From Prevotellaceae bacterium (GTDB lineage Bacteria > Bacteroidota > Bacteroidia > Bacteroidales > Paludibacteraceae), in the NCBI GenBank assembly GCA_020636695.1, contig JACJXJ010000016.1:1-27914 (forward strand): a DNA stretch of 27,914 nt, written 5' to 3'. The translations under genes were made by a program, and so were the position numbers. This document shows positions 26,039 to 27,914 of this stretch, one piece after another. Each line of letters begins with the position of its first letter. The first letter of the stretch is position 1. The notes under the pieces are model-generated. The model did no database searches. It had not been told where the DNA came from and worked only from the letters and a program-made list of their open reading frames with translations.

Positions 26039-26196
26039 AATTATACCTCCTTTTTTATTTTATTTATTCAAATTATTTTTCAGAATTTTGGATAAATGTT
26101 TATTATTAATTCGGCAGATACAAGAAATTTTGAAATTAAATTCATCAAAGAGAATGGTTCAATTTGTTCCAAGTATCAAGTATAAGTTTCTTTACA

Positions 26197-26227
26197 TTGT
26201 ACCACGTGATATTTTTCATTACTTTTG
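26197..26227 (+). promoter_or_regulatory. mtaB promoter
   Basis: TTG (26197-26199), a 20-base spacer and TACTTTTG (26220-26227) match the Bacteroidota consensus. Transcription would begin near 26233, giving a leader of about 97 bases to the mtaB ATG. Confidence 0.6.
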
Positions 26228-26270
26228 TAATCACTAAAAACAGAAACAAAAGAGCCTTTAAAATAAGATT

Positions 26271-26296
26271 TAATCACTTAATTTATTAAGTAATTA
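26271..26296. repeat. 26-bp imperfect palindrome in the mtaB leader
   Basis: Arms TAATCACTTAAT (26271-26282) and ATTAAGTAATTA (26285-26296) are complementary at 11 of 12 positions with a 2-base centre. It lies 35-60 bases before the ATG, downstream of the promoter. It could be an operator or simply AT-rich symmetry. Confidence 0.35.
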
Positions 26297-26330
26297 TAAA
26301 TTTACAAAAGCCTTCTTCCCACTTTATATT

Positions 26331-27599
26331 ATGATTGATACTTCCCAATTCAACGGCAAAAAAGTAGCTTTTCAGACGTTAGGTTGTAAACTCAATTTTG
26401 CAGAAACCTCGGCCATTGGTCGTTCACTGCTCGAAGCCGGTTTTCAACGTGCCAAAATGGGCGAAAATGCGGATATTTGCATTATTAATACCTGTTCTGT
26501 AACCGATACGGCCGACAAAAAATGCCGACAGGCCATTAACAAACTCATACATCGACATCCGAATGCGTTGATAGTCGTGACAGGCTGTTATGCGCAATTA
26601 AAACCCGATGAAATCACACAAATGCCTGGCGTCGATTTGGTATTGGGAACGAACGAAAAAAGTGCCCTACCCGATTTTATCACACAATTAGAAAAAAAAC
26701 AAAAAGGCGAATCACATACGGTAAAGACTGCGGACATACGCCAATTTACACCTATCTGTTCAGCCGACGATCGAACACGTCATTTCTTAAAAGTACAAGA
26801 TGGTTGCGATTATTATTGCACCTACTGCACTATTCCATTTGCTCGTGGACGTAGTAGAAACGCTTCGGTAGCAGAAACTGTGGCTGTAGCCCAACGAGCC
26901 ATTGATGAAGGTGCCAAAGAGATTGTACTAACGGGCGTAAATATTGGCGAGTTTGGACATAATACCTCAGAAACGTTCTTTGATTTACTAAAAGCGTTAG
27001 ATCTGTTAGAAGGCGTTCGTTACCGTATTTCGAGTATTGAGCCAAATCTCTTGACTGATGAAATAATAGATTACGTGTCGACCTCAAAACACATTATGCC
27101 GCACTTCCATATTCCGTTACAATCGGGCAGTAACGAAGTGTTGAAATTAATGAAACGTCGCTATACACGCGAACTATTTGCCGATAAAATACATAAAATC
27201 AAATCGTTAATGCCACACGCATTCATTGGTGTAGATGTGATGGTTGGTGTACGAGGCGAAACACCAGAGTATTTTGAAGAAACACGTTCTTTTTTAGCTG
27301 GTTTACCCGTATCGCAACTGCACGTATTCACCTATTCAGAACGCGCTGGCACCAAAGCCCTCGACATTGATTATAATGTACCACACGCTGAGCGCAAAAA
27401 ACGCAATGATGTGTTGCACCAACTTTCAGAACGTAAAACGCAAGCATTTTACGATAGCCAAAAAGGACGTACGGCGTGGGTTCTTTGGGAGTCAACCAAA
27501 GCGGGCGACACGATGCATGGTTTTACGGAAAATTACGTGCGTGTGGAAGCACCCTATCAAAAAGAATTGATTAACACCATTCAAGAAATTGTGATTTAG
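26331..27599 (+). CDS. mtaB: tRNA (t6A37) C2-methylthiotransferase MtaB
   Basis: The 422-residue radical-SAM enzyme adds a methylthio group to t6A at position 37 of ANN-reading tRNAs. It has the MiaB-type layout. The N-terminal UPF0004 domain has its three cluster cysteines at Cys19 (TLGCKLN), Cys55 (INTCSVT) and Cys86 (VTGCYAQ). The radical-SAM core has CxxxCxxC at 159, 163 and 166 (DGCDYYCTYCTIPFARGRSR). The C-terminus is a short TRAM-like region. FQTLGCKLNFAET and the short N-terminus place it in the MtaB/YqeV group rather than MiaB or RimO. It is intact, with its own promoter and a terminator after it. A YciO/Sua5-type protein, whose family makes the t6A precursor, lies at 13855 but is not in the same unit. 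Confidence 0.94.
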   Translation: MIDTSQFNGKKVAFQTLGCKLNFAETSAIGRSLLEAGFQRAKMGENADICIINTCSVTDTADKKCRQAINKLIHRHPNALIVVTGCYAQLKPDEITQMPGVDLVLGTNEKSALPDFITQLEKKQKGESHTVKTADIRQFTPICSADDRTRHFLKVQDGCDYYCTYCTIPFARGRSRNASVAETVAVAQRAIDEGAKEIVLTGVNIGEFGHNTSETFFDLLKALDLLEGVRYRISSIEPNLLTDEIIDYVSTSKHIMPHFHIPLQSGSNEVLKLMKRRYTRELFADKIHKIKSLMPHAFIGVDVMVGVRGETPEYFEETRSFLAGLPVSQLHVFTYSERAGTKALDIDYNVPHAERKKRNDVLHQLSERKTQAFYDSQKGRTAWVLWESTKAGDTMHGFTENYVRVEAPYQKELINTIQEIVI

Positions 27600-27621
27600 T
27601 CATTCACTCAAACAAAAAATA

Positions 27622-27649
27622 GCGCCTCACAACACAAGTTATGAGGCGC
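27622..27649. terminator. Bidirectional terminator between mtaB and panD
   Basis: Arms GCGCCTCA (27622-27629) and TGAGGCGC (27642-27649) form a perfect 8-bp GC-rich stem with a 12-base loop. A-rich sequence precedes and ATTTATAT follows, so it can end transcripts from both sides of this convergent pair. Confidence 0.85.
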
Positions 27650-27671
27650 CATTTATATCATATAACGACAA

Positions 27672-27914
27672 TTAAATCAATCTGTTAGTTTTAGTATCTG
27701 GGAAAATAACAGCAGGTTTAAATATGCGAGCTTCTTCGGCTTCGAGCCACGTATAAGCCATAATAATAACTACATCGCCCACCGACACCAAATGAGCCGC
27801 AGCGCCATTCAAGCAAATAACACCCGAACCACGCTCGCCTTTAATCACATAGGTTTCAAAACGATTTCCATTATTATTATCTACAATTTGAACTTTTTCG
27901 TTGGCAATCAAATT
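27672..27914 (-). CDS. panD: Aspartate 1-decarboxylase, C-terminal part (runs off right edge)
   Basis: The last 80 or so residues of PanD are present: EKVQIVDNNNGNRFETYVIK, ERGSGVICLNGAAAHLVSVG and DVVIIMAYTWL. PanD is a pyruvoyl enzyme that makes beta-alanine for pantothenate and CoA. The NGAAAH...GD.VIIM.Y motif is diagnostic. The self-cleavage site (Gly-Ser near residue 24) and the true start lie beyond the right edge; the frame is open to base 27914, and the TTG at 27911 is not a start. The usual length is about 116 residues, so about 36 are missing. panC often lies next to it in this phylum, outside this window. Confidence 0.93.
   Translation of the reverse strand, partial: NLIANEKVQIVDNNNGNRFETYVIKGERGSGVICLNGAAAHLVSVGDVVIIMAYTWLEAEEARIFKPAVIFPDTKTNRLI

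Noticed and set aside
1..27914. CRISPR arrays, tRNA or rRNA genes, transposases
   Set aside because: No regular repeat-spacer pattern, no cloverleaf-like segments or rRNA sequence, and no transposase motifs were seen on either strand.

Overview
The window looks like a chromosomal segment of a Bacteroidales-type Bacteroidota with an AT-rich genome. Four things point there. Several upstream regions match the Bacteroidota primary promoter (TTG-N20/21-TAnnTTTG). Most housekeeping genes have no Shine-Dalgarno sequence. A broken gene carries the type IX secretion C-terminal (CHU_C) signature. The ligA, DUF6913-like, dapA, TPR, ridA and malQ genes form a family-typical set. A Paludibacter-like relative is possible, but I cannot fix the genus from this sequence.

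Layout. 1-509 (-) is the start of a polysaccharide-export ABC permease that runs off the left edge. 841-3009 is an accessory patch on the minus strand. It holds a coupled 35-aa/111-aa small-gene pair, a 389-aa unknown protein broken by what look like two one-base losses, three 21-22 bp iterated repeats, and two copies of a 45-bp promoter element. 3054-12528 (-) is a tightly spaced operon read in the order ligA, DUF6913-like gene, dapA, TPR protein, ridA, malQ (DPE2 type with two CBM20 domains), secreted protein. It ends at an intrinsic terminator at 2981-3025. pheS diverges from ligA.

13550-24027 is abnormal. Every gene in it (the pheS tail, a YciO/Sua5 protein, a membrane-anchored conserved protein, rsmD, a T9SS cargo protein, a long-chain acyl-CoA synthetase, an unknown protein, an AddB-like nuclease and most of pepT) is recognisable along its length but cut by many one-base indels. 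Many are losses from short homopolymers. Promoters and terminators inside the tract are intact, and the genes just outside both edges are clean. Because pheS is essential, I read this as unpolished or low-coverage assembly, not biological decay.

24309-27914 is clean again. It holds gcvT with a strong terminator, a small AT-rich two-gene islet of unknown function (-), mtaB (tRNA ms2t6A synthesis), and the 3' end of panD (-).

I did not find a convincing new multi-gene system. The best leads are the two small-gene modules with strong Shine-Dalgarno sequences, unusual for this phylum, the 3' iterated repeats, and the repeated promoter element that overlaps a terminator.
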